Below, piece by piece: positions 44,088 through 51,538 of a stretch of DNA of 64,000 nt. The position numbers and the translations under genes are program-made. The DNA is from a bacterium (GTDB lineage: Bacteria; CAIWAD01): NCBI GenBank assembly GCA_030429345.1, contig JAUIFJ010000001.1, forward strand, positions 62,001-126,000. The letters are read 5' to 3'. The notes beneath the pieces are model-generated. The model did no database searches. It saw only the letters and a list, made by a program, of their open reading frames with translations, and was not told where the DNA came from. Position 1 is the first letter of the stretch. Every line of letters starts with the position of its first letter.

Positions 44088-44711
44088 ATGAAGCGTCTAT
44101 TGAACTGGTTCCTGCCCGCCCTGCTGCTCTTCGCGGCCAGCGGCGCGCCGGCCCTAGCGGCGGAGGCCCTGAAGCCGGGTACGAAAGCTCCGGCCTTTAC
44201 TCTGACAGATTCGGAAGGCCAGGAGCACAGCCTGTCCGATTTCACTGGCAAGCACGTGGTCCTCGAGTGGTACAACCCGGATTGTCCCTTCGTCAAGAAG
44301 CACTATGACACGGACAACATGCAGGGCCTGCAGAAAGAATTCACCGGCAAGGAGGTCGTCTGGCTGCTGGTCAACAGTTCGGCCAAGGGCAAGCAGGGAC
44401 ACTGCACGCCGGAAATTGCCGAGGACCTGCGCAAGGCCAAGGGCATGCACGCCACCGCCATCCTGCTGGATCACGACGGCGCAGTCGGTCGCTTGTACGG
44501 CGCGCGCACCACGCCGCACATGTACGTGATCGACGGCGAGGGCACGCTGGTATACAACGGCGCCATCGACAATCGCTCGTCGGCGAAGAAGGCGGATGTC
44601 AAGGGGGCCAAGAACCACGTGCGCGCCGCGCTGAACCAGTCGATGGCCGGAGAGGCCGTCGCCACCGCCGCCACCCAGCCCTACGGCTGCAGCGTCAAGT
44701 ACGCCAAGTAA
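44088..44711 (+). CDS. exported thioredoxin-fold (redoxin/AhpC-TSA-like) protein
   Basis: A 207-residue protein with a signal peptide (residues 1-25) and AAGGAG before the ATG. The core is a redoxin: GTKAPAFTLTDSEG, HVVLEWYNPDCPFV with a single active-site C66 (no CxxC), VWLLVNSS and TTPHMYVIDGEG. The C-terminus has an unusual PYGCSVKY block. The reactive-cysteine arrangement resembles peroxiredoxin-like proteins found in Planctomycetes and others. It is probably reduced by the neighbouring DsbD-N-like protein. A clear terminator follows. Confidence 0.8.
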   Translation: MKRLLNWFLPALLLFAASGAPALAAEALKPGTKAPAFTLTDSEGQEHSLSDFTGKHVVLEWYNPDCPFVKKHYDTDNMQGLQKEFTGKEVVWLLVNSSAKGKQGHCTPEIAEDLRKAKGMHATAILLDHDGAVGRLYGARTTPHMYVIDGEGTLVYNGAIDNRSSAKKADVKGAKNHVRAALNQSMAGEAVATAATQPYGCSVKYAK

Positions 44712-44731
44712 TACAATCCTCTAGACGATGA

Positions 44732-44769
44732 AAGCCCGCTGTGCTCTTGCATGGCGGGCTTCTCTTTTT
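44732..44769 (+). terminator. intrinsic terminator after the redoxin gene
   Basis: AAGCCCGC (44732-44739) pairs with GCGGGCTT (44754-44761), followed by CTCTTTTT. Confidence 0.85.
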
Positions 44770-44772
44770 GTT

Positions 44773-44888
44773 CTCACGCAGAGGCGCAGAGACGCTGGGG
44801 ACGCAATGAAATGGATGCACGGCTTTGAACAGGAGAAAGGCGGGAATTGACGACTCATCCTCTGCGTGTCTCTGCGTCTCCGCGTGAG
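44773..44888. repeat. inverted-repeat element (21-bp arms) invading the 3' end of the dehydrogenase gene
   Basis: The 21-base arms 44773-44793 and 44868-44888 are reverse complements with two mismatches (core CACGCAGAG...CAGAGAC). They bracket about 75 bases. The right arm encodes the last residues of the dehydrogenase (GDAETRRG), and the stop codon lies inside the element. The CTCTGCG-type palindrome is familiar as a dispersed non-coding repeat in several phyla; I infer a MITE- or REP-like insertion. Confidence 0.6.
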
Positions 44889-45727
44889 TTCTTCAAAGCC
44901 TTCAGCACATCGTCTACATCCGGAAAGCCGTCGTGGTCCTTGAAGTGAGCCATGCGGCGGTAGAGCTCGGCTGCGCCCTTGTGGAAGTCGCCCGGCAGGC
45001 CTGCCGAGAGGAAGGTTTCCGCGATCTCCTCCATTTCGCCGGCGAAGCGCCAGGCCTTGGCTGTCACACGGCTGGCTCGCAGCTCCGCCTTTTCGCGCAG
45101 GCCGCCTCCTTCGCGGTCCCATTGGCGGGAAAGCTCCTCGCGCACACCCAATGACTCGGCGGCGGCAAGGACCGTGCAGAGCAGGGCCGTCGAACCCTTC
45201 GTCCAGGAGGCGTAGCACATTTTCAGGGCGCTGGCGCGGCCGACTGCATCGCCGACGACTTCCGTTTCCAGCGGCCCTTCGCTGAAGAGGGGAAGCACTT
45301 CGCTTGCGTTTGGCCCCGAGAGGTAGAGCCAGGTCTGGCCACGCTCGGTGGGTGGTCCGCCCACGATTCCCCCGTCCACGCAGGGGATCCCTGCCTCGCC
45401 AAGGCTTCGGGCAATGCGCCGACTGCGGTCAGGCTGGATCGCATTGGCCTCCAGATACAGCCCCTGGAATCCGGTCTCCTTTACGGCTTCAGCCTGGGCC
45501 TCGGCACCATGGGGCGGGCAAACGCTGAAGATCACCTGGCAATTTTCGCATGCCGCATGCAGATCCGGCCATTCATGAAGGCCCAGTTCAGCGGCTCGCT
45601 TCCGGGTCGCCTCGCTGCGGCCGGCACTGCACCAGGAAACGCGCGCACCGGCGTTGAGCAGGCTCCGGCCGACCGCAAAGCCCATCTTGCCGGGATGCAA
45701 CAGCAGGACGTCAATTGAAGCGCTCAT
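44855..45727 (-). CDS. NAD(P)-dependent oxidoreductase (6-phosphogluconate/3-hydroxyisobutyrate dehydrogenase family)
   Basis: A 290-residue enzyme. The Rossmann domain starts with a variant glycine motif (LHPGKMGFAVG), followed by a helical C-terminal domain with KMCYASWTKG, typical of beta-hydroxyacid dehydrogenases with the DUF1932 C-terminal region. The catalytic lysine is probably in that segment. GGAG precedes the ATG at 45727. The last residues (NSRGDAETRRG) are repeat-derived; the native C-terminus has probably been replaced. Substrate unknown. Confidence 0.78.
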   Translation of the reverse strand: MSASIDVLLLHPGKMGFAVGRSLLNAGARVSWCSAGRSEATRKRAAELGLHEWPDLHAACENCQVIFSVCPPHGAEAQAEAVKETGFQGLYLEANAIQPDRSRRIARSLGEAGIPCVDGGIVGGPPTERGQTWLYLSGPNASEVLPLFSEGPLETEVVGDAVGRASALKMCYASWTKGSTALLCTVLAAAESLGVREELSRQWDREGGGLREKAELRASRVTAKAWRFAGEMEEIAETFLSAGLPGDFHKGAAELYRRMAHFKDHDGFPDVDDVLKALKNSRGDAETRRG

Positions 45728-45785
45728 TGAATTCTCCTTTGTGGGAGCCGCCGTCTTGTATGTGAAACTCTGAAAGTTGCAGTGA

Positions 45786-45980
45786 CTAGACCGCCCCGTC
45801 GAAGAGTTCTTCGATCCTCAAACCGAAATGACCTGCCAGGCGGAAGGCCAACTGCAGACTCGGATCGTGCTTCCCACACTCAATGGCATTGATGGTCTGG
45901 CGGGAGACATCCATGACCCGGGCCAGGTCTTCCTGGGTTTGCTCCCTTGCCTGGCGCAGTTCGCGAACCCGGTTCTTCAC
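45786..45980 (-). CDS. small XRE-family helix-turn-helix regulator
   Basis: A 64-residue DNA-binding protein made almost entirely of a Cro/CI-type HTH (QEDLARVMDVSRQTINAIE). The start is GTG at 45980, overlapping the stop of the upstream membrane protein gene (GTGA), so it is translationally coupled. Small HTH proteins of this type with a membrane partner are common and are thought to autoregulate; the target is unknown. The longer open frame through the upstream gene is an artefact. Confidence 0.8.
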   Translation of the reverse strand: MKNRVRELRQAREQTQEDLARVMDVSRQTINAIECGKHDPSLQLAFRLAGHFGLRIEELFDGAV

Positions 45981-46396
45981 TGGTAGCGCCTCGCGATTCC
46001 CCACCGTCCTCCCGCATACAGAATGGCCAAGAGCACGACGAGGCCATCCGCCCCCAGAGTCGGTGCGCCGACGCGCTCCAGCAGGGGGTACCCGCCGATC
46101 AGCAGGAAGGAACAGCCGAAGGCGAATGCCAGGGCCTGGAGCTGGATCGCCCGTTGCAGCTCGTCCGCCTCCCGCAGGTATCGCAGAAAGGCCTGCAGCG
46201 CCAGGGTCGCCGGGATGTAGGGCAACAGGGCCAGCAGCCAGCACAGTGCAGGGGCTTCGACCAGGCCGTGACGCAGGGCCGCGGTGCCGGCAAGAAAGAG
46301 AACGGCCCATAGGGCCAGCCATCGTGTCACTTTCCGACTATTCACCCGATCCTGGAAGCGTTCGCTTCCGCAATCCATCGCGTTTTCGGCGCTCAT
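45977..46396 (-). CDS. four-helix membrane protein paired with XRE regulator
   Basis: A 139-residue protein with four predicted membrane helices (about 25-42, 48-66, 84-101 and 112-130). GGAG precedes the ATG at 46396. It overlaps the XRE gene by a GTGA junction, forming a two-gene unit of a type found widely in bacteria. It may bind or sequester the regulator, but this is inference. No enzyme motif is visible. Confidence 0.7.
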   Translation of the reverse strand: MSAENAMDCGSERFQDRVNSRKVTRWLALWAVLFLAGTAALRHGLVEAPALCWLLALLPYIPATLALQAFLRYLREADELQRAIQLQALAFAFGCSFLLIGGYPLLERVGAPTLGADGLVVLLAILYAGGRWGIARRYQ

Positions 46397-46463
46397 GGCG
46401 TCTCCATATCAAGTTTGTTTGACACGGAATATGGGGCTGCCATTCGGTGGTGTCAAGTTCTTT

Positions 46464-47459
46464 TTACATTTGCTCGCGGAAGGCTTCGCCGTCCAGGCTC
46501 TCTCGCAGCTCGCGGATCTTGCGCGCCATCCGTTGCCGCAGTTCGGGCGGATGAAGGATTTCACAGCTGTCGCAGAAGGGCAGGAGCATTTTCAGCACCC
46601 AGTTGCCGTTGGTTTCTTCCATGGTGAGAACGCTCTTGCCCTCCACCTCTTCCATTCCCTGCCAGCCCTCTTCGTGAGCCAGACGCTCCAGGGTGCCGCC
46701 CAGACGGATGCGGACCGTCATCGACGAAGCGCTGCCCTGGAAGGTGAAGTGGCCCTTGTCGATGTAGCGGCTTTCATCGAAATCGGCGGGACGCTCGACC
46801 TTCCGTTGGCCCAACTCGACAGAGGACATGCGGTCGACGCGGAAGATGCGCTCGTCCTCCACGCCGTGATCATAGCCGATCAGGTACCAGATGCCGTTGC
46901 GGCAGACGCAGTGCCAGGGGTCGATGTCGCGCTCGCGGAAGCTGTCGCTGTTGACGCTGTAGTACTGCATGCGCAGGCCGCGCCCCTCTTCCGTGGCGCG
47001 CAGCACCTGCGTGATCCGTTCGTCCTCGTCCCGCGCCGTCGGCTGGTAGCGGATCCGCTGCTGGATGCCTTCCAGCTCCACATTGCCGCCGCCGGCGAGC
47101 TCGGCGCGTATACGGTTCAGCGCGCCCTCCATGCCGGGCAGGTAGTCCCGCAGGCCGGTGGCCTTCAGGTACTCCCAGCCGGTCAGCAGGGCCGCCAACT
47201 CGGGCTGGGTAAAACGCATCACCTTCTCGAAGAGGCCGCCCGTGTAGACCTGGATCCGGTCGTGATCCAGGTAGATGTCGACCAGGTCGCCTTCGCCCCA
47301 CCAGCCGTAGGACATGGAGCTGATCAGGCGAATGTCCGACAGCAGCTGGTTGACGCTGATGCCCAGCTCGCGGCAGACCACGTCGACACGCTCGCCGCTG
47401 CGGCGGTTCAGGTAGGGAATCAGGTTGAAGATCCGGTTGAGGCCGCGCACGCCGCTCAT
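46464..47459 (-). CDS. WYL-domain transcriptional regulator (PafC-like)
   Basis: A 331-residue regulator with an N-terminal winged-helix part (RLNRIFNLIPYLN...LGISVNQLLSDIRLI), a WYL domain (about 135-245; IDPWHCVCRNGIWYLIGYDH with the eponymous WYL) and a C-terminal WCX extension. It overlaps the next gene upstream (47456-48460) by four bases. In Actinobacteria PafB/PafC form a heterodimer that switches on DNA-damage genes independently of LexA. Here the pair is intact, but the function in this group is inferred. Confidence 0.82.
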   Translation of the reverse strand: MSGVRGLNRIFNLIPYLNRRSGERVDVVCRELGISVNQLLSDIRLISSMSYGWWGEGDLVDIYLDHDRIQVYTGGLFEKVMRFTQPELAALLTGWEYLKATGLRDYLPGMEGALNRIRAELAGGGNVELEGIQQRIRYQPTARDEDERITQVLRATEEGRGLRMQYYSVNSDSFRERDIDPWHCVCRNGIWYLIGYDHGVEDERIFRVDRMSSVELGQRKVERPADFDESRYIDKGHFTFQGSASSMTVRIRLGGTLERLAHEEGWQGMEEVEGKSVLTMEETNGNWVLKMLLPFCDSCEILHPPELRQRMARKIRELRESLDGEAFREQM

Positions 47460-48460
47460 TCTGTCGCCTCCGTATACAGGGCCTCTGCGCGCAGCAGCTT
47501 TGCGCGCAATTCCTCCTTCATGCCTTCAGGCTCTTCCAGGCGCGCGCGGGCGCCCCAGCCCAGCAGCCATTCCAGGAAGGCCTGCGGCCGACCGACGCGG
47601 ACGCGGGCGCGCAGGTCGCGGCCCAGCTCCTCGAACTCGGCCTTGCGTCCCAGGCGGCGACGAGCCAGCTGGGCCACGCCGGCATCGAAGTGCACGCTGA
47701 CCGTCGGCCCTTCGCCCAGGCCCAGATCCCAGCTGTCGTCGGCGAACCAGCCCTCCAGGTCGACCTGCGGCCGGTCCTGGTAGGTCTGGCCGGTCAGCTC
47801 CAGCTTCTGGATGCGTGATACACGAAACTCTCGCGGCGCCTCGCGCAGCTCGCACCAGGCCAGGCAGTACCAGTGGCCGTAAAGGAACTTCAGCCCGTAG
47901 GGGTGGATCACGCGCTCCTGGTTCTGGCCGTCCGGCCGCCTGTAGAGGATGCGACAACTCTCCTTGCCGATGACGCAAGCACCGAGTTGCTGCAGAATCT
48001 CTTCTTCGCGCTCGCTGCGCCCCTGTGGCAGAATGTGTACGACCTCGCTCAGGCTGCCGCCGGCAGCGGCGCTCTTCAGCTTGTCCAGGGTATCGGCGAG
48101 GATCTCGCGAAAGGGAAAACTGCCCAGCGACTGCAGCTGCTCGCCGAGCCAGGTCAGCGCGCGCAGTTCCTCATCGTTGAACTCGAGCCGGCGGGCGAAG
48201 ATCTCCCCGGGCTTGATCCGGTATACATAGTGCAGGTTGCCGCTGGGGTCCTCGCCCTCCATCACTTCCATGTGGATCGGCACGCCCAGCTCGTCGAGCA
48301 GTCGCCGGTCGCGCTGGAACTTCTTTCGCGCCGCCTCGCCCGTGCCATAGGCGGGAATGTCCTGCTGGATCTGCTCCAGCGTCCGCCCGTAGCGGTAGTT
48401 GAGCAGACAGGCCACCAGCGAAAGCTGCCGCTCCTGGGCCTTGACGGAACTTCGACTCAT
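47456..48460 (-). CDS. WYL-domain transcriptional regulator (PafB-like)
   Basis: A 334-residue regulator. ATG at 48460 has AGAGG upstream. N-terminal HTH (about 10-60, LLNYRYGRTLEQIQQDI), then a WYL domain (about 165-255; YGLKFLYGHWYCLAWCE) and a WCX C-terminus. It precedes and overlaps the PafC-like gene, as in the pafBC operon. The paired gene order is good support for a heterodimer. WYL domains are thought to bind nucleic-acid ligands such as single-stranded DNA. A small gene lies divergently close by at 48647-48805. Confidence 0.82.
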   Translation of the reverse strand: MSRSSVKAQERQLSLVACLLNYRYGRTLEQIQQDIPAYGTGEAARKKFQRDRRLLDELGVPIHMEVMEGEDPSGNLHYVYRIKPGEIFARRLEFNDEELRALTWLGEQLQSLGSFPFREILADTLDKLKSAAAGGSLSEVVHILPQGRSEREEEILQQLGACVIGKESCRILYRRPDGQNQERVIHPYGLKFLYGHWYCLAWCELREAPREFRVSRIQKLELTGQTYQDRPQVDLEGWFADDSWDLGLGEGPTVSVHFDAGVAQLARRRLGRKAEFEELGRDLRARVRVGRPQAFLEWLLGWGARARLEEPEGMKEELRAKLLRAEALYTEATE

Positions 48461-48597
48461 GGACACCTCTGGTTTCAGGATGCGAACCGGGGAAGAGGCT
48501 CGCTCACCGTGCAAAATTGCGGAGCCTTCGCACTTCGGCAAGAGCGGCGGAGCGCCATCGAAAAGGATTCTTCGCGACGCACGCAGAACAGAATCGG

Positions 48598-48621
48598 GGC
48601 GGGCCCGCGCCCGGACCCGCC
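48598..48621 (-). terminator. hairpin downstream of the 52-codon gene
   Basis: A 10-bp stem (48598-48607 with 48612-48621). In minus-strand RNA all ten positions pair because one becomes a U-G wobble; in plus-strand RNA that position is a C-A mismatch. This favours a minus-strand role 25 bases after the small gene. There is no strong T-tract. Confidence 0.4.
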
Positions 48622-48646
48622 CACTCACGAAAGGAGAACACGGATG

Positions 48647-48805
48647 CTAGTTGAACAACCCGCGCGTGCGGCGCAGGTAATAGAAAATGGCCAGCAGCTG
48701 ACTACGGCTCATGCGCCGGAAGCGCTCTTCCTCCCCACGATAAACGCTGGCAATGCTGCGGACGAGATCACGCTTGGTCGTCGGAACCCAGGGATTGGCT
48801 TTCAT
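48647..48805 (-). CDS. 52-residue small protein, unknown
   Basis: The frame from the ATG at 48805 to the TAG at 48647 has a near-perfect ribosome site (AAGGAGG, six bases upstream). The product begins MKANPWVPTTKRDLV and contains RGEEERFRRMSRSQLLAIFYYLRRTR, so it is strongly basic and helical with a central acidic patch. There is no signal peptide or clear membrane segment. It stands alone upstream of the WYL operon. A nucleic-acid- or ribosome-binding role is a guess from charge. The plus strand also has an SD-like ATG nearby (48644), but that frame looks non-coding. Confidence 0.55.
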   Translation of the reverse strand: MKANPWVPTTKRDLVRSIASVYRGEEERFRRMSRSQLLAIFYYLRRTRGLFN

Positions 48806-49027
48806 GAGAACCTCCTTGTGGACTTTCTTTCTTCGTCCGCAAGGATCGCGAGGGGGTGGGACAATTTTCCGGCGCGGCCTGGCAGAGCCGCGCCTTCGAC
48901 TCTTGTCGAGACGGATGCAAGGAAGTGCGGTTGCTCGAAGTCATGAGCCAAATGACCAGAAATCGATAGGGTTGAAGGAACCATACGTTCCTTCGGTCGA
49001 GCTTGAGAGTTTTGTAGATAGAAATCC

Positions 49028-51532
49028 GTGAATCAGACACCCTTCATCCAGAAGATGTCAAGCCCATTGCTTGCCATCCTTCTTGCTGCAAAACCCTTGT
49101 GGGGTCTTGTTCTACATGTACCCTCCGAGTATTCGACCATCCAATCTGCACTGGATTTGTCCTTACCAGCCGATACGATTCTTGTTGCGCCCGGCAGCTA
49201 CCAGGAAACCTTGGTTACACCAGGTCACACTCTCTCAATCGCATCGCATTTTCTAGGAACAAACGACCCGGAGTTTATCGAGGAAACAATACTTGATGGA
49301 GCATTTCAAGGTTCGTGCATTACATCAAGTATTGGAACACTTGATACACTGTTTGTAACTGGATTAAAGTTAGTCAGAGGTCATGGAAGTTTTAGTCCAA
49401 ACAGATCTGGTGGAGCAATACACCTAAATGAAGAGGCAAATATTCACATAGACAACTGCATTCTGGAGAACAATAGAAGCGAACACGACGGAGCGATACT
49501 TTTTGGAGACTTTGGAGTGCAGTTGGGTTCGGTTGAAATCTCAAACACCAGAGTTCGGGTGTATTCTGATGGAAGTATAAACCTTTTCGATGGGTACCAA
49601 CTCGCAAGCAACAGTTCAAGGAGCTTCCGGCTAAGCAACGTCTATGTGACTGGAATGGACTCACCGACCCTGATTGCCCTCTTGCTCTCTGATGAGTTAG
49701 TCATAGATGGCTTGGCTGTCGATTCTGTTGATACTCCAGATAGCGAGTTTATCAAGCCAATGCTGACTCTTGCCAGTTTTGGAAACGTCGAAGCAGACAG
49801 CATTTCTATCAGCAGCTGCAATTCACAATCAGGGGGGTTTATTGAAATCGCCTCGCTGGATGGACATGTATACCTCAATGATCTGACTATGAATGCATGC
49901 TCTTCTTTCGCCAACTGCGAGATTGGCGCGGCTTCCTTGCGCGTTTCAGCCGACTCCCTGTTTGCGGACAATATCAAGCTCCACGATCTATACTCTGTCA
50001 GCGGATACTCTGCAGGAACCATTTCTGCGGACTTGTTCGGCCAAATCACGAATCTCGAAGTACAGGGTTGTCACAGTGGCGCCTTGCCTCCTCAAGTAGT
50101 TGGTGGCTGCGTAAATGGCAAAACATTGCGTACTACAAACTGTAATATTCAGTACTCAAGGTTTTTGAATAACACATCAAGCATCTTTGCTCTTCATCAA
50201 ATAGGAAACATGCAATGGCTTGAGGAATCCGGGCTTTGCCTGGAATACATCATTACACACCCTGATGCGAACTGGTTGATCAACAATTGTCAATTTCAGG
50301 GAAACTCGGCCCACGATTCAGACAACTACTCCAGCGCATATGTGTTAAGAGCCGCAAATGTGGGCAGAGCGCTATACGTATCACTCCCCCCACAACCCGA
50401 CCGTGTGAGCTTCCAGCTGGATAGCTGCCTGTTCCAGGACAACTTCATAAACAACCCTGCACCAGAAGGGCCTACAGCCAGCAACCTGGAAACCAGGAGT
50501 GTTGGTTCAACCGTTGAGATCAATTGCGCTACGCAGAGTGGCCACTTCGCCCCACGGATTACAGTTTCAAACAGCCTCTTCGAAAACAATGACGATGGCG
50601 CACTTGCCGTTCTTGGGTATAGACGCCTAGTTCTTGAGAATGTGTCAATATCTGCCTGCGACCGTATGGGCATTCTCTGTTTTGGCGATTCCACTGATAT
50701 TCGGAACGCATTTATCTCGGGAGTGGATGCATGGAGAGAAGATTATAGCTATCCATATACAACCAGCTCATATCAGGGAGCTCTTCTGGCACATTCCAGC
50801 ATTTCAACAATTGTTAGTAACTCCACGGTGCATGACAACCATGTGAGTAATCTATTTACCTTTAGTCAAACCGCGGATCACGCAATTCAGAATACTCTCC
50901 TCATGTCCAATGAATACAATAGCCTATTCTTCCCTGGCGAGGACTCGCTTGAGATCAACTACCCAACGATCAATTACTCACTAATGAATTTCCTGTTCAC
51001 TGGCCAGGGAAACATTGTATCCTTCGAGTATCCATTCAGCAGTGTGTATGGACCTCCATTCCTGAATGAGAACTCTCAGGCAATTGATGCAGGCGATCCA
51101 CTTGAAGCATTCAACGATCAGGAGGATCCGGAGAATCCTGGCTTCGCCCTCTGGCCCAGCCAGGGTGGGCTGCGCAATGACATCGGCTTCACGGGCGGTC
51201 CCTGGGCCCAAGGGCTGGATCATCTGGTGGCAGTGGAAGAACCCGCAGCGGAAACCCCTTTGCGTCCGTCGAGCCTGCGCCTGGAACCTGCCGCGCCCAA
51301 TCCCTTTAATCCGGTGACACGACTGAAGCTTCACTTGGACCAGGACGGTCCAGCACTGGCGCGGCTGTATAATATTCGTGGCCAGTTGGTCCGAACTCTT
51401 CTCGATGAGGACCTGATTGCCGGAACTCACGTACTACGCGTAGACGGAAGCCGCCTGGCCAGCGGAGTATACATCGTCGCCGCGCAGAGTGGCGGGAAGC
51501 ACCAGCAGCAGAAGATTCTGCTATTGAAGTAG
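49028..51532 (+). CDS. T9SS-sorted right-handed beta-helix protein (copy 1, AT-rich body)
   Basis: An 834-residue secreted protein. GTG at 49028 or ATG at 49055 gives a signal peptide. After it comes a beta-helix entry motif (VPSEYSTIQSALDLS...DTILVAPGSYQET) and then repetitive short strands with N/S turns over most of the length. The C-terminal 80 residues are a T9SS sorting domain (NPFNPVTRLKL, LYNIRGQLVR, GVYIVAAQ). Body codon use is AT-rich (many ATA, TTA, AGA codons), unlike the last 400 bases, which are GC-rich like the genome. The function is probably surface or polysaccharide-related; no catalytic motif is seen. Confidence 0.82.
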   Translation: MNQTPFIQKMSSPLLAILLAAKPLWGLVLHVPSEYSTIQSALDLSLPADTILVAPGSYQETLVTPGHTLSIASHFLGTNDPEFIEETILDGAFQGSCITSSIGTLDTLFVTGLKLVRGHGSFSPNRSGGAIHLNEEANIHIDNCILENNRSEHDGAILFGDFGVQLGSVEISNTRVRVYSDGSINLFDGYQLASNSSRSFRLSNVYVTGMDSPTLIALLLSDELVIDGLAVDSVDTPDSEFIKPMLTLASFGNVEADSISISSCNSQSGGFIEIASLDGHVYLNDLTMNACSSFANCEIGAASLRVSADSLFADNIKLHDLYSVSGYSAGTISADLFGQITNLEVQGCHSGALPPQVVGGCVNGKTLRTTNCNIQYSRFLNNTSSIFALHQIGNMQWLEESGLCLEYIITHPDANWLINNCQFQGNSAHDSDNYSSAYVLRAANVGRALYVSLPPQPDRVSFQLDSCLFQDNFINNPAPEGPTASNLETRSVGSTVEINCATQSGHFAPRITVSNSLFENNDDGALAVLGYRRLVLENVSISACDRMGILCFGDSTDIRNAFISGVDAWREDYSYPYTTSSYQGALLAHSSISTIVSNSTVHDNHVSNLFTFSQTADHAIQNTLLMSNEYNSLFFPGEDSLEINYPTINYSLMNFLFTGQGNIVSFEYPFSSVYGPPFLNENSQAIDAGDPLEAFNDQEDPENPGFALWPSQGGLRNDIGFTGGPWAQGLDHLVAVEEPAAETPLRPSSLRLEPAAPNPFNPVTRLKLHLDQDGPALARLYNIRGQLVRTLLDEDLIAGTHVLRVDGSRLASGVYIVAAQSGGKHQQQKILLLK
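51121..51316 (+). repeat. 196-bp direct repeat, copy 1 (linker and sorting domain start)
   Basis: Matches 53572-53767 with roughly eight mismatches over 196 bases, a far higher identity than the rest of the two genes. It encodes the linker EDPENPG..LWPSQGGLR through the NPFNP of the sorting domain. It marks the border between the AT-rich body and the GC-rich 3' end of copy 1. Confidence 0.88.
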
Positions 51533-51538
51533 GCGATC

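Noticed and set aside
48644-48946. Plus-strand frame with AAAGGAG before an ATG at 48644
   Set aside because: It overlaps the better-supported 52-codon minus-strand gene over its full length; the translation looks like antisense and has no recognisable features.
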